From NCBI RefSeq assembly GCF_000003195.3, contig NC_012874.2:4185001-4249000 (forward strand): a stretch of DNA of 64,000 nt. The letters run 5' to 3'. Below the pieces are notes generated by a model that was not told the DNA's origin, did no database searches, and saw only the letters and a program-made list of their open reading frames with translations. Below, in pieces: positions 23,015 through 33,599 of this stretch (position 1 is the first letter of the stretch; the number at the start of each line of letters is the position of its first letter). This stretch comes from Sorghum bicolor. Its lineage: Eukaryota; Streptophyta; Magnoliopsida; Poales; Poaceae. The position numbers and the translations under genes are program-made.

Positions 23015-24942
23015 TCAACTCATGCGAAACAAAGGTTTCCCTGAACTATGGATCAAATGGATGATGATGATTTTTAATTCTGGTACCTCTGCAGCTCTAC
23101 TCAACGGAGTACCAGGTAAAGTCTTCCACTGTAAACGAGGAGTCAGACAAGGAGATCCTTTATCGCCGCTCCTTTTTGTTCTTGCTGCAGATTTCTTACA
23201 AAGTATCCTCAATGCAGCAAAACATCAAAACTTAATTACCTTGCCCCTCAACCTACCACATGATCATGATTTCCCAATCCTTCAATACGCTGATGACACT
23301 CTAATTTTTATGGAAGCAGATGCCAGGCAGTTATTTTTCTTGAAAGCCATTCTGAACTCCTTTGCTGAATCAACAGGTCTGAAAGTAAATTATTCAAAAT
23401 CAATGATGGTCCCAATTAACGTTTCTGATGAACGGCTTGATATCTTAGCCCAGACTTTTGGATGTTCCAAGGGCTCGCTACCTTTTACATATCTTGGTCT
23501 ACCTTTAAGCCTCACTAGACCATCAGTGGCAGATTACTGGCCCTTAGTCAGTAAGTGTGAAAGAAGATTGTCAAGTGTTTCATCCTTTCTTAATGAAGCT
23601 GGCCGGCTGCAGATCACAAATGCAGTGCTTACTGCCTTACCCACCTATGCCATGTGTACTTTTCTTCTACCTAAGACGGTAATCAAGCAAATTGATAAAT
23701 TCAGAAAACACTGCTTGTGGAGAGGTTCGGACATGAACAGTAAAAAACCAGCAAAAGCTGCCTGGCCCCTTGTTTGTTTACCAAAAGATAGTGGAGGCCT
23801 AGGAGCTTTGAATCTTTATATCCAAAATGTTAGCCTCCTTCTGAAGCAACTCCATAAATTTTATAACAATCTGGATATCCCCTGGGTTCAGTTAATCTGG
23901 AATTGTTATTATCAGAATGGTGAGCTACCCCATCACAACAATAAAGGTTCTTTCTGGTGGAAGGATGTCCTCAAATCCATCACCTCATACAAAGGTATGG
24001 CCTCGGTCACAATATTGGATGGATACACTAGTTTCTTCTGGTCTGATATTTGGAATGGAAGATTATTTAGCTCACAATTCCCAGAATTGTTCTCCTTTGC
24101 AAAAGATAAGCACATCTCAGTTCAATCGTTCATCTCTATGCTGGCCATAGAAGAGCCTGATGAATTGTTCCATCTGCCCCTATCCACCCAAGCATATGGA
24201 CAGTTTCAGTAGCTCAACTCAATTATCGCTAATATCACACTTCAGGCTGGAAATGATGTTTGGTCCTACATTTGGAATTCCAACATCTTTACCTCAAGCA
24301 AAGCATATCTTAATAGGCACAAGACAGGTGCACTCAGCTTTTAAGTGGTTATGGAAATCAAGTTGTCAACCAAAACGAAAGTTTTTCTTTTGGCTACTGC
24401 TACAAGACAGATTGAGTACACGTGATATTTTAAAACGGAGGAATATGGAGCTACAATGCTATGATTGTGTTCTTTGTCATCTGGACACTGAAGAAAGCCT
24501 GATGCACCTCTTCTTCTCATGCCCCTTTTCCATGAGCTGTTGGAACACTCTGGGCTTAGCTCCAATGATACTCGACGACCTCTTCCAGACCCTTTCAGCC
24601 TTCCGAATGCATCTGCGATAGCCTTTCTTCATGGAGATCATCATCAGTATGTGCTGGGCTATTTGGTCTGCAAGAAATGACAATATCTTTAGGGGTTTAC
24701 AACACTCAATACCCTCCTGTAAAGCCTCGTTCAGAAGGGAACTAACTCAGATTAAGTTTAGAGTTAGAAATAATCTAAAAGCTCCTTTAACCCAATGGAT
24801 AGAGCACTATGTGTAATCTTTATGATTTTTTCCCTTTCTTTCTTTGTGTCCTGAGAGACACTCACAGAATGTAATGTACTGTCTCTGTTTTATCAATAAA
24901 ATTCCAGTAGGGGGCTTTCCCCTCCTGATCTTTCAAAAAAAA
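23015..24942 (+). mobile_element. 5'-truncated LINE (non-LTR retrotransposon)
   Basis: Coding similarity to a plant LINE reverse transcriptase starts abruptly near 23015, as expected for 5' truncation. The element ends in an A-tract (24935-24942) after a 3' UTR with an AATAAA-like TCAATAAAAT. Target duplications were not found by eye. Confidence 0.8.
23022..24816 (+). pseudogene. LINE reverse transcriptase plus zinc-binding domain, broken
   Basis: The frame starting at 23022 carries the second half of a LINE reverse transcriptase. It has a GVRQGDPLSPLLFVLAADF block, the catalytic YADD motif (in LQYADDTLIF) and LKVNYSKS, then FTYLGLPL and the thumb/connection region. A TAG at 24210-24212 interrupts it. 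Reading continues past the stop and shifts frame near 24340 into the zinc-binding domain (AFKWLWKSSCQPKRKFFFWL, then CVLCHLDTEESLMHLFFSCPF). The terminal MCWAIWSARND segment ends at 24816 in yet another frame. The endonuclease and the first part of the polymerase are missing, so the copy cannot be autonomous. Confidence 0.85.
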
Positions 24943-25015
24943 GTATGTCCCTCTGAGTAGAACATGCAAAAACGTCTCGGGTGATATTTATTAAACACTG
25001 TATCATTCTTTGTTA

Positions 25016-25381
25016 GGCCAGTCTCAGTGGAGGTTTCACCAGGATGTCATGCACATTTATTAGAGCATCATGTCAGCAAAACTGCACTTTTTGCATGAAA
25101 CGAAGAGGAGAAAGAAGGAAGTAGTTTCACCATGGTGAAACTCCGCTGGCGTTGTTTCCCACGCGGTGAAACAGGATGAAATCCCCACTGAGGACTAAAT
25201 CGTTTTACCATCTTGCATGTGATCCAATCATTTTACAGTAATTAAATGTTTTGCTTAGCCTAGGAAACATCAAGGTGAAACTCATGCATTGTGAAGGTTG
25301 TTTCATTGTTCGTTTCATTGATGCTCTGTCAGCAGATTTGTTTTGGAAACAGTGCATTGAAACGAGCCATTGAGACTGGCC
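25016..25381. mobile_element. Tourist MITE, TTA target duplication
   Basis: It begins GGCCAGTCTCAGTGGAGG and ends GCCATTGAGACTGGCC, flanked by TTA on both sides (25013-25015 and 25382-25384). It contains GTTTCACC/GGTGAAAC blocks typical of this family. Confidence 0.8.
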
Positions 25382-26328
25382 TTAGCCAAATTGTTGAACA
25401 AAGAGCAGCACCCCGATCAATAAGGCCAAATTATGGTTTTTGTCTCCTAAACTTCGACCAACTGCCAAAAAAGATGGTACAAATGTTGGGACGGCTTAAT
25501 ACCAAACACAACGTGGACCGCATGCAAAAAAAACGGGCATAATGACATTCAAAGAATAAATGCTGGATTGTTTTATTTTTATCACAAAAGCAGCAAACTC
25601 TACTACCATTCCAGTTCAGTGAAAATCACTTCCCCTAATAAATACCAGTACCACATGAAGATTTTTATCTTTAGAGAGGAACTTTTTATGAGATTTTATG
25701 CACAAAGTGTCAAAGTCAGTGGCCAATAGAACTGGTAAATTGGTGACAAATTAAAGTCATCAGTGACAATAAAATGGGGTCAGTTGCCTCCTTTCAGTGT
25801 CAGCCAAAAAACAGCGGAACTTGTCAATATACTCAAGCTACTTCAGGTACTATAGAGTTCAAACATCTAACCCATTTGCATTGGTAAGCGCACACTACAT
25901 AATAGCTAACTTGGCCTATTGTTAAGAGAGCATAGTTTGTAACATGTCCGATGACAAGTCCCCAAGCAGGGGTAATGGGCAAGCCACGGCCCATGAGAGG
26001 GGCGCGTGCCCAGGCACGACGGCGTCGCCTCTATGTCTTCCTTCCCCCGGAAGAAATTAGAAGGAATAAATAGAAATAGAAAGTAAATTAATAGATTAGA
26101 GTTTGATTTGGTCATTGTACTGATGTGCACGGGCGGTATGCACATGCATGGGAAATTGGAAAGATCAGCATTGGCTGTCATTGTACTAATTAGCCGTTTG
26201 ATAAGATCGCAAGGGAGAAGTACTCCCCCTGTCAGGGACAACAAAAAAATTGTTGTTCAGTTACAGGTAATAAGAGTTTTAATAATTTAATAAGGATACT
26301 GCAGGTAAGAGTTTTAATAAGGATTACA
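25382..26328. other. intergenic mosaic of dispersed repeat pieces
   Basis: 25805-25912 repeats a segment found at about 16360-16445 (AACAGCGGAAC, then GTTCAAACATCTAACCCATT, GCATTG and ATAATAGCTAA). The sequence after 25912 resembles 19408-19430 (CTTGGCCTA, then AGAGAGCATAGT). About 26100-26190 resembles 22600-22760. No gene is visible. Confidence 0.45.
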
Positions 26329-26530
26329 TCATTGGCTACTACGTACGGGACACCTCTTCGGTAGTAGCCTGTACTTCCACACGGTCGGCCGCGCGGTTGC
26401 AGGCGGCACGCCATTGAACACAACATCATTTCGATGCTTCCATATCATCCAGCAAACAAGTTGCAAGAACAAGAAGGCGTCGGAGTGCTGGTCAGTAATC
26501 GTTGTTGGCCTTCTCATAGTCCAGATCGAG
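26329..26530 (-). pseudogene. fragment of a LINE C-terminal region
   Basis: The minus strand encodes a short peptide with the motif LVCWMIWKHRNDVVFNG, characteristic of the region just after the zinc-binding domain of plant LINE ORF2 proteins. Nothing upstream or downstream continues it. It is a scrap from a second LINE, opposite in orientation to the copy at 23015. Confidence 0.55.
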
Positions 26531-26745
26531 CGAACATGAGCATTCTCATATCCAAAGTAAGGATGGGATAGTCCTATACTCTCATATTTTTTTTTTCATT
26601 TAATTTATTTAGTACAATAAAAAAGAACCGTAAATACCCGTTTGGAGCGTCATCCCCATCTTTAATCCAAAACCAAGGCGAGCCCACACTTGGCAAAACG
26701 GGCATCGGAGGATTAGGTGGTCTGTAGATGGGGCAGGCATATGTG
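26531..26745. other. spacer before MITE cluster
   Basis: Short AT-rich spacer with no recognised feature. Confidence 0.5.
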
Positions 26746-26988
26746 GGCCTTGTTTAGTTCCGAAAAGATTTTGGATTTCGGTACCGTAGTATTTTCGTTT
26801 TTATTTTATAAATATTATTCATTCATGTACTAACTAGGCTCAAAATATTCATCTCGTGATTTACAGTCAAACTGTGTGATAAGTTTTTATTTTTGTCTAT
26901 ATTTAATGCTTCATGCATATGCCGTAAGATTCGATGTGACAGGGAATTTTGAAAACTTTTTGGATTTCGGAGTGAACTAAACAAGGCC
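26746..26988 (+). mobile_element. GGCCTTGTTTAG-family MITE, copy 2
   Basis: GGCCTTGTTTAGTTCC to GAACTAAACAAGGCC, 243 bp. The flanks are GTG and ATG, a target duplication with one difference. Confidence 0.75.
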
Positions 26989-27023
26989 ATGGTCCTCCAA
27001 GATGCTCTTCTTCAAGTTCATCA

Positions 27024-27266
27024 GGCCGTGTTTAGTTCGTGAACCGAAAAATTTCGGAACACTGTAGCACTTTCGTTTGTTTGTGGTAATTATTGTTCAA
27101 CCATGAACTAACTAGGCTTAAAAGATTCATCTCGTAAATTTCGACTAAACTGTGCAATTAGTTTTTATTTTTGTCTATATTTAATAATCCATGCATGCGT
27201 CTAAAGATTTGATGTGATAGAAAATCTTGAAAATTTTTGAGTTTTTTGGTGGAAGTAAACGAGGCC
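27024..27266 (+). mobile_element. GGCCTTGTTTAG-family MITE, copy 3
   Basis: GGCCGTGTTTAGTTCG to AGTAAACGAGGCC, 243 bp, with a perfect TCA duplication on both sides. Confidence 0.8.
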
Positions 27267-27350
27267 TCATTGGCTCTTTGCACAAGAAGCAAACAGAAAA
27301 ACTGTACTTTTGGAGGTGCACGATTGCACCACACGAAGTTGTACAAGTCT

Positions 27351-27593
27351 GGCCTTGTTTAGATACACCCAAAAATCCAAAACTTTACAAGATTCCCTAT
27401 CACATCGAATCTTACGGCACATGCATGGAATATTAAATATAGATAAAAAAGATAACTAATTACACAGTTTACCTGTAAATCACGAGACGAATCTTTTAAG
27501 CCTAGTTGCTCTATAATTAGATAATGTTTGTCAAATAAAAATGAAAGTGCTACAGTGTCAAAATCTAAAAAGTTTTTGGATCTAAACAAGGCC
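27351..27593 (-). mobile_element. GGCCTTGTTTAG-family MITE, copy 4
   Basis: GGCCTTGTTTAGATACACC to ATCTAAACAAGGCC, 243 bp. The interior is in the reverse orientation to copies 2 and 3. The flanks TCT and CGC do not match, so the duplication is lost or the site mutated. Confidence 0.7.
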
Positions 27594-27641
27594 CGCGGAT
27601 TTGTTATGAAAATCTATGGGCTTGCATAAATGCGTATATAA

Positions 27642-28012
27642 GGCTAGTCTCAATGCATATTTCATGAGAGTGTCGTGCACATTAAATAAGGTGCCATATA
27701 AGTAAAATTGCTAATTTGGCAGAGTCATCATGCATGTTTCATGAGAGTGTCATGCACATTAAATAGGGTGTCACATAAGCAAAATTGTTGATTTGGCAGG
27801 GTCATTAAATGAAGGAGTTTCATCCCCATGAAACTCATGTCGCTCGGTTACCTAGTTTATAGTCTTGGTAACTGTGCTATGAGACTATGCATTGAGACTG
27901 GTCTAAATGAAGGAGTTTCATCAGATGAGAGGGGAGTTTCATCCCCATGAAACTCATATGGCTTGGTTACCTAGTGGTAACTGTACCATGAAACTGTGCA
28001 TTGAGACTGACC
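27642..28012. mobile_element. Tourist MITE with internal duplications, TAA target duplication
   Basis: Begins GGCTAGTCTCAATGCAT and ends GCATTGAGACTGACC, with TAA on both sides. Inside, the block TTTCATGAGAGTGTCGTGCA (and its near-copy) occurs twice. The block GAAGGAGTTTCATC...CATGAAACTCAT...GGTTACCTAG occurs twice, the first time with its own GCATTGAGACTGGTC end. It is a partially tandem or nested copy. Confidence 0.75.
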
Positions 28013-29187
28013 TAAATTTACATAAGATTTATGGGTTCACATTAAAAGCCGATCCTGGAGTTAGAATCTCACATTTACATTATAAAATTTTAACTAAAAT
28101 ATATTGCAGATGATTTAATGCAACAAGGAACTACTTCTTACCAATTAACATGGGGGTCCCATATCTAAGCCGGACCACAGAAATAAAAGCTCCCGTTCGT
28201 GCCATAAAATTTAATTGAATTGACTGTAATTTCTTAAATAGAACTCAAAGTGTCATGAAGATAAATCTGTGCAAGTTAGCACAACAAGCATATGGAAAGC
28301 TAGATCTCAGAAATAAAAGCGCATGTTCATGCCTTAAAATTTTATCAAAATTGATTGAAATTTATTAAATATGATTTAAAATGTCAAGAAGTTAATCTAT
28401 GTAAAAGCAAGGAACCCAATCTCCATGTAAAATCTACATGTGAGACTCACATCAAAAGCTAGCTAAACTCATTTCAAATCAAACATATGTAAAAAGAACC
28501 CAATCTCCATCCATCCAACTCAATTTTGTATTAAACCCAACCCAACCCGCTAAGTAAATCAACTTATTCCTATTCATTCAATATGTACCCATTTATCCTT
28601 AAAAAAAGGACGAGGATAACTCACGACTGGTCATGCACGGGGCGTAGTGTGCGACCCCACACATATGACTCAGACACGCAGCTGTCCCAGCCTCGTCACA
28701 ACTTAGACACAGCCAGACTCATTTTCAACGGAAAAGTAAAATATTTTCTTTAAAAAGCTATAACTTTTGAATATCGCATCCAGTTTTAATTTAGTTTACA
28801 CATATATGTTCTTCGTGACGAGACAAACAAAACTAGATCGTGCTGCATATGTTTCGAAGAATTTTATTTTAGTAGCAATTTATGTCTAATATATGCTAGG
28901 AGATTTATCAAAAAGTTACTACCTTTGAATACTAAAGTTGCTACTCAAAAAAAATATACAAGTTATTACAATAGTATACACAAAGCTAGGGGAAAAATCA
29001 AAAGGAGTTAATACTATGTAATACTAAAGTTGCTACTCCAAAAATATATTAAAGTTGTTACATAGTATACACATTAATTATAATAACAAGACCTCCACTT
29101 GACTATGTTTCGAAGCAATTTTAATTTAATACCAATATATGTGTAAAAATATACTAGGAGATCTATAAAACAAGATGCTATCATATA
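28013..29187. other. intergenic, no gene recognised
   Basis: AT-rich sequence containing a diverged repeat of about 140 bp (AGAAATAAAAGC near 28178 and 28310; TGCTACTC near 28930 and 29030). There is no coding signal. Confidence 0.5.
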
Positions 29188-29413
29188 CTCCCTCTATCTA
29201 TTTATCGGAGTCATTTTAGGGCATGCGCAGTGACAAAAGGAGAAATTAATTCGGCTAGTAAAAGGAGTTGCATGCAAACGGTTGAATTAATTAGACCAGT
29301 GAGAGAAGCCGCATGTGCTTGGTAAAAGGTGAAAATAATGGTCCCTAGCTTATATGACTCAGTTTTGAAGAATTTTTTTCGATAAGATGACTCTGATAAA
29401 TGGATGGAAAGGG
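29188..29413. mobile_element. Stowaway-like MITE
   Basis: CTCCCTCTATCTATTTATCGG at the left and CTGATAAATGGATGGAAAGGG at the right are inverted and flanked by TA. Length 226 bp. Confidence 0.65.
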
Positions 29414-29820
29414 TAATATTAAACTTGCTACTCAAAAATAAACTAATTTTTTTTATGGTCGACTGTTATTATGGGAATATGATAAATTTATTATATAGTA
29501 TTTATATTGATATAAAGGTACTAACACGCAAAAGAGAGTAACGGACCAAAATAAGACAAACTGCAACCTAGAGGGACAAACTATTAATAAATATTATATA
29601 AACTGCCAATTAGAGGGATAAGTTCTTATAAAACACATTAGAAAAGCCAGGAACATCTGATTTGCTGCCAATTGAGGGCATTTCTTAAAAAAAAAGAGGG
29701 TAGCAAAATAAAACACTTGCCGCCAACTGGGGGCATTTTTTAAAAAATGAGGCTAGCAATATAAAACAAGACAAACTGCAACCTTGGGGCAAGTTATTAG
29801 AACAAACGTAGCATATATAA
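29414..29820. other. intergenic with a short imperfect duplication
   Basis: GCCAATTGAGGGCATTTCTT (near 29669) and GCCAACTGGGGGCATTTTTT (near 29724) form an imperfect tandem repeat of about 55 bp. No gene seen. Confidence 0.45.
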
Positions 29821-30064
29821 GGCCTTGTTTAGATGCACTCAAAAACCCAAAACTTTACAAGATTCTCTATCACATCGAATCTTGCGGCACATGCATAAAA
29901 CATTAAATATAGATAAAAAAAGATAACCAATTGCACAGTTTATCTGTAAATCACAAGACGGATCTTTTAAGCCTAGTTACTCCATGATTGGACAATGTTT
30001 GTCAAATAAAAATGAAAGTGCTACAGTATTAAAATCTAAAAAGTTTTTAGATCTAAACAAAGCA
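29821..30064 (-). mobile_element. GGCCTTGTTTAG-family MITE, copy 5
   Basis: GGCCTTGTTTAGATGCAC to ATCTAAACAAAGCA. TAA lies on both sides (29818-29820 and 30065-30067). The right terminus carries two substitutions. Confidence 0.75.
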
Positions 30065-30429
30065 TAAGCTGCCAACTAGAGGGATAAGATATTATAAATC
30101 CACTATATAAGCCGAAAAACATGACTAGCTAAAATTTAAGGGGCATTTATTACAAAGAAAAGAGTAGCACCCAAAATAAGATAAGCCCGAGAGGCAAAGT
30201 ATTAGAAGAAGCATTGCATAATAAGGTATCAATTTAGAGGATAAGTTATTATAATAATATGTAGGATTTAGGAATGCATTTGAATCTAAAGGAGATTGAA
30301 AACTGAAACTAAAAAAATATTAAAAAATAATAAGACTGAAAACTAAAACAAAAAAGTGAGAAAAAACTTTAATGCAAACTGAATCTGGGGAGTGAATTCT
30401 TTTGTGGTAACTTATGTACGTAATGGCTA

Positions 30430-30727
30430 GTGACATAGCTCAACTTCACTAATAATAAGCTGTTTTTTAGAAAATAGTTTTATGAGTAATTTTATAGGTG
30501 AAGTTGAGCTATTTTGGAAAAAGTGTTTAGTAAAATAGCTTCACCAACTACTTTATACATAGATGAGAGAGAGAAATGAGGAAGAGGGCTACAATAAGCT
30601 ACTTTTTTAGCTTCCTCCTAACTTATGTCTTTGTGAGAGAAGAAAAACAGTTTCACCTATGAAGCTGTTTTAAAAATAAGTGTTTGGCAAAAAAAAAGAA
30701 GCTGTTGTGAGTTATACCAAACAGACC
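30430..30727 (-). mobile_element. Tourist-like MITE, uninterrupted relative of 4397-4925
   Basis: Its right end GTTATACCAAACAGACC abuts TTA. The body matches the reverse complement of 4397-4925 without the nested insertion (AGATGAGAGAGAGAAATGAG, then TTATGTCTTTGTGAGAGA). The left limit is approximate. Confidence 0.55.
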
Positions 30728-31261
30728 TTATATACTTATACGTGAGACAACTAATATACATGAAAGACATTCGGACCTAAAAGGGAGACAAGTGAGACAA
30801 GTGTCTCAAATGGTTTCAGTGCTACTCCTCTCAAAAAGGGATGTGGCCCAACTATGTATTACTTATGTATGTCTCACGGAACGACCCTTCTTGGCTATAA
30901 AAGTTTGTAGCTATCCAATTTCTCTAATACTTTTTTGAGCATTGATGCCCTCAGTGAAATAATTCTTGTATTGCTGACAGTGGTCGTCAATTGCTTGAAT
31001 TTTAAAATCTGACCTCTACAAAATGCAGAGATGGGAATGATGCGAAGGCATTAGAGAGGTTCAGGTGAATTTTGGGATCAAAACCAGAGAGTAATGAGCC
31101 TTACATTGCCAGCTACAATGTTACAACTCAGAGTCCGAATATGAGTATTTCTTTGTGCACATACAAGCTAACCTTTGTGCCTCTAGGATGCCCTGAGCGC
31201 AGGATAATGTGCTTAGATACAACAGTTAGTTGCTTATGGTTGATTCCTTCGATCCTTACAA

Positions 31262-31315
<54 letters not shown>

Positions 31316-32373
31316 ACTGATTTTGGTTTGCTTACTTTTTATCTTGACCGTGCCACGAGGTACGTTAAGAGGAGGTAGAGTTTTTTAAAAATTACATCAA
31401 CGGTAATCCAAGGGTTACCACACTTGAAGAATTTGTAGAGAAGAAATAACCTTCGCGTCTTTTTAGTTGATAAAAACAAAACAGTAATATCATTCTAATT
31501 AATTACAGAAACCTAATGCAGCTAGGCACATACAGTCATGTGCAGGAGATGGACTGCTTTGGCTTTCTCAGCTAGATTTGCATGTATCTTCTTCTGTGCT
31601 CTGCCTATACAACCTGCTGAAATTCTAGCCAATCCACGCATTATAAACTGAATTTAATCGATTTCAAGTGATCATGTCAAGATCTCATTCTTAACTCGAC
31701 ACACAGTACACACGTTTGTGTTGTTCAATCAAAAAAAAGTACACACGTTTGTGTTATACCCTACGAAGAACAATAATCTATATATCTACGTCCAATGCAA
31801 AGTCTTTAAAACTCACGCCTGCACGTCCTACCCGATTCAATATGAAGACCAAAACAACATGTTTGCATCTAATACAAAGTTCTCATAGTTCATACGTTCA
31901 TGTCCAGTTAAGGTTAAACCATATAGAAACATCTATATACTATCATGACAGCATCTACCACAAACGTATCTAATCAACACATCAGAAACACAAACACGTC
32001 AACCTATCAACCTATGACATTACATTAACCACTTTGCAATGCCAAGTTTGACACGTAAGGCCTTTTTTACACATATGTCACCGGCCGTCTCACTAGAAAG
32101 AAACATTGGTTATCAACTGTACTTTTTCTACCGGCCAGTAGTATTTTTCTCTCACAATAAATTATCCAACAGTCATTTCAATCATGACTTTTCAGACTAG
32201 CGAACAAGTCTGTCGACATTCTATTTTAAGGAAAAATATGCAAAATTGAAAAGAATTGAACATCATCACAAAGTGATTATACAATGTCATGCGCCCAAAA
32301 CTACAATCAGTTAATGAGAAATTAAAATAATCAATGACATAAATTTAACTAGACAATTCGACCTCTGTTCCTG
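30728..32373. other. intergenic, no gene recognised
   Basis: Contains a (TA)23 tract at 31266-31312 and a duplicated ACACACGTTTGTGTT (near 31708 and 31741). No ORF with domain content. The 3' UTR of the minus-strand kinase gene probably occupies the last 200-300 bp. Confidence 0.5.
31266..31312. repeat. (TA)n microsatellite
   Basis: Perfect TA dinucleotide run of about 47 bp. Confidence 0.95.
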
Positions 32374-33468
32374 CTACCGTCCTACTCCAGCGTCTCTTGC
32401 CTCGACGATGAGTTCCCGCAGCGCCCGGCGAGACTCGTCGACATGGCGTCGCGTGACGAATGGGTGTGCGAGCAGCTGCGCCACCGTGGCGCGCCGCCTC
32501 GGGTCCTTCTGCAGGCACGCTGCCACGAACCCGCGAAGCTCAGGCGATGCCGACGCCGCCGCACGCTCTGGCGCAGACGGCGGCTCCCCGTCGCAGATCG
32601 CCTGCCTCAGCTTCTCGAACGACGGCCTCACCCCACCTGGGGGCAGAAAAGGGCACCGCCCCAAGAAGAGCTCCAGGACCGTGACGCCGAAGGCCCAGAC
32701 GTCGGCGGCGATGGCGCCGCGCGGCTCGGCGTGGGCATCAGGCTCGAACCGCTCGGGGCTCAAGTACATGGGGGAGCCAACGGCGACGGAGACCTTGCGG
32801 CGCGCGTCGGTGCGGCCGAATAGGATCCTGGACACGCTGAAATCGCCGATCTTGATGTCGCCCCGGAAGTTGGCGAGAAGGTTGTCAGGCCTCAAGTCGA
32901 GGTGCGCGACGCCGCGGGAGTGGACGTGCGCGAGCCCCTGCAGGCACCGCGCGGCCACCTCGGCGAGGGCGCATTCGGGGATCCCGCGCCCTCCCCGGCG
33001 GCCAACGATGCCGGCGAGCGTCCCGGCGTCCATGAGCTCGAGCACGTAGGCGGGCTCGCCGCCGGCGCCGCTGAGAACCGCGTGGCAGCGCACGACGTGC
33101 GGCGACCCGGCAGATCGGCGGAGCGCCTCGGCTTCCTCGTCCGCAGCTCTGCTGGGGCGGGCGTAGTGGGCCGTCTTGAGCGCGAACTCGGTGCCGGTGC
33201 CACGGTGGCGCACCTTGGTGACCACTCCGCAGGCGCCCTCGCCGAGGTGGCAGACCTGCTCCAGGTCCGACAGCCGCAGGTCCAGGTCGTCCGCGGGCAG
33301 CGCCAGCGCCTGCTTCATCAGCTCGTGGGGAGCGGCAGCGGCAGGGATCCGGTGGAAGAACTGGTGCGGCGCGACGGGCAACGTCGGGCAAGTCATCGGG
33401 CGCCGGGAGGAGACGACAGCGCCAGCGCCGCTGCTCTCGAGCGGGACGTCCGCCGCCGCCACAACCAT
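32374..33468 (-). CDS. MKK10: MAP kinase kinase, atypical MKK10-type
   Basis: An intronless gene of 364 residues, like group D plant MAPKKs. The N-terminus has a basic/hydrophobic segment (RRPMTCPTLPV, about 22-32) that could be a MAPK docking site. The kinase domain runs from about 70 to 345. The glycine loop is GEGACGVV (76-83) and the ATP-binding Lys is Lys98 (FALK). The catalytic loop is HLDLRPDN (189-196), where HRDLKPxN is usual. The metal motif is DFS (209-211) instead of DFG. The activation segment (KVSVAVGSPMYLSPERF) lacks a clear S/T-x5-S/T phosphorylation pair. These departures fit the MKK10 subclass, whose members are known to be atypical. The catalytic Asp191 and Asp209 are kept, so activity is possible. 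The start is the ATG preceding MVVAAADV; the frame extends upstream only through a TTG. A TATAAAT lies 66 bp upstream and a hAT remnant lies just beyond. Confidence 0.85.
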   Translation of the reverse strand: MVVAAADVPLESSGAGAVVSSRRPMTCPTLPVAPHQFFHRIPAAAAPHELMKQALALPADDLDLRLSDLEQVCHLGEGACGVVTKVRHRGTGTEFALKTAHYARPSRAADEEAEALRRSAGSPHVVRCHAVLSGAGGEPAYVLELMDAGTLAGIVGRRGGRGIPECALAEVAARCLQGLAHVHSRGVAHLDLRPDNLLANFRGDIKIGDFSVSRILFGRTDARRKVSVAVGSPMYLSPERFEPDAHAEPRGAIAADVWAFGVTVLELFLGRCPFLPPGGVRPSFEKLRQAICDGEPPSAPERAAASASPELRGFVAACLQKDPRRRATVAQLLAHPFVTRRHVDESRRALRELIVEARDAGVGR

Positions 33469-33533
33469 GCCTGAGGTTTTCAATCCCAATGTTGCGGAGT
33501 GTAAGGTAGGGTGAGAAAGTTCGGGAGGCCTGG

Positions 33534-33540
33534 ATTTATA
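33534..33540 (-). promoter_or_regulatory. TATA box of the MKK10-type gene
   Basis: TATAAAT on the minus strand, 66 bp upstream of the ATG. The hAT remnant begins about 60 bp further upstream, so the core promoter is squeezed between transposon DNA and the gene. Confidence 0.6.
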
Positions 33541-33599
33541 GCGCGAGTCGGAATCGGGGCAGGACTCACCGAATTGGCGGCAAGTCTATATATATAATT

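Noticed and set aside
33469..33489. Seven-codon upstream extension of the MKK10-type protein
   Set aside because: It would start at a TTG codon; the first true ATG is at 33468 (minus strand).
32408..33514. several + strand frames over the MKK10-type gene
   Set aside because: Antisense shadows of a GC-rich intronless kinase gene.
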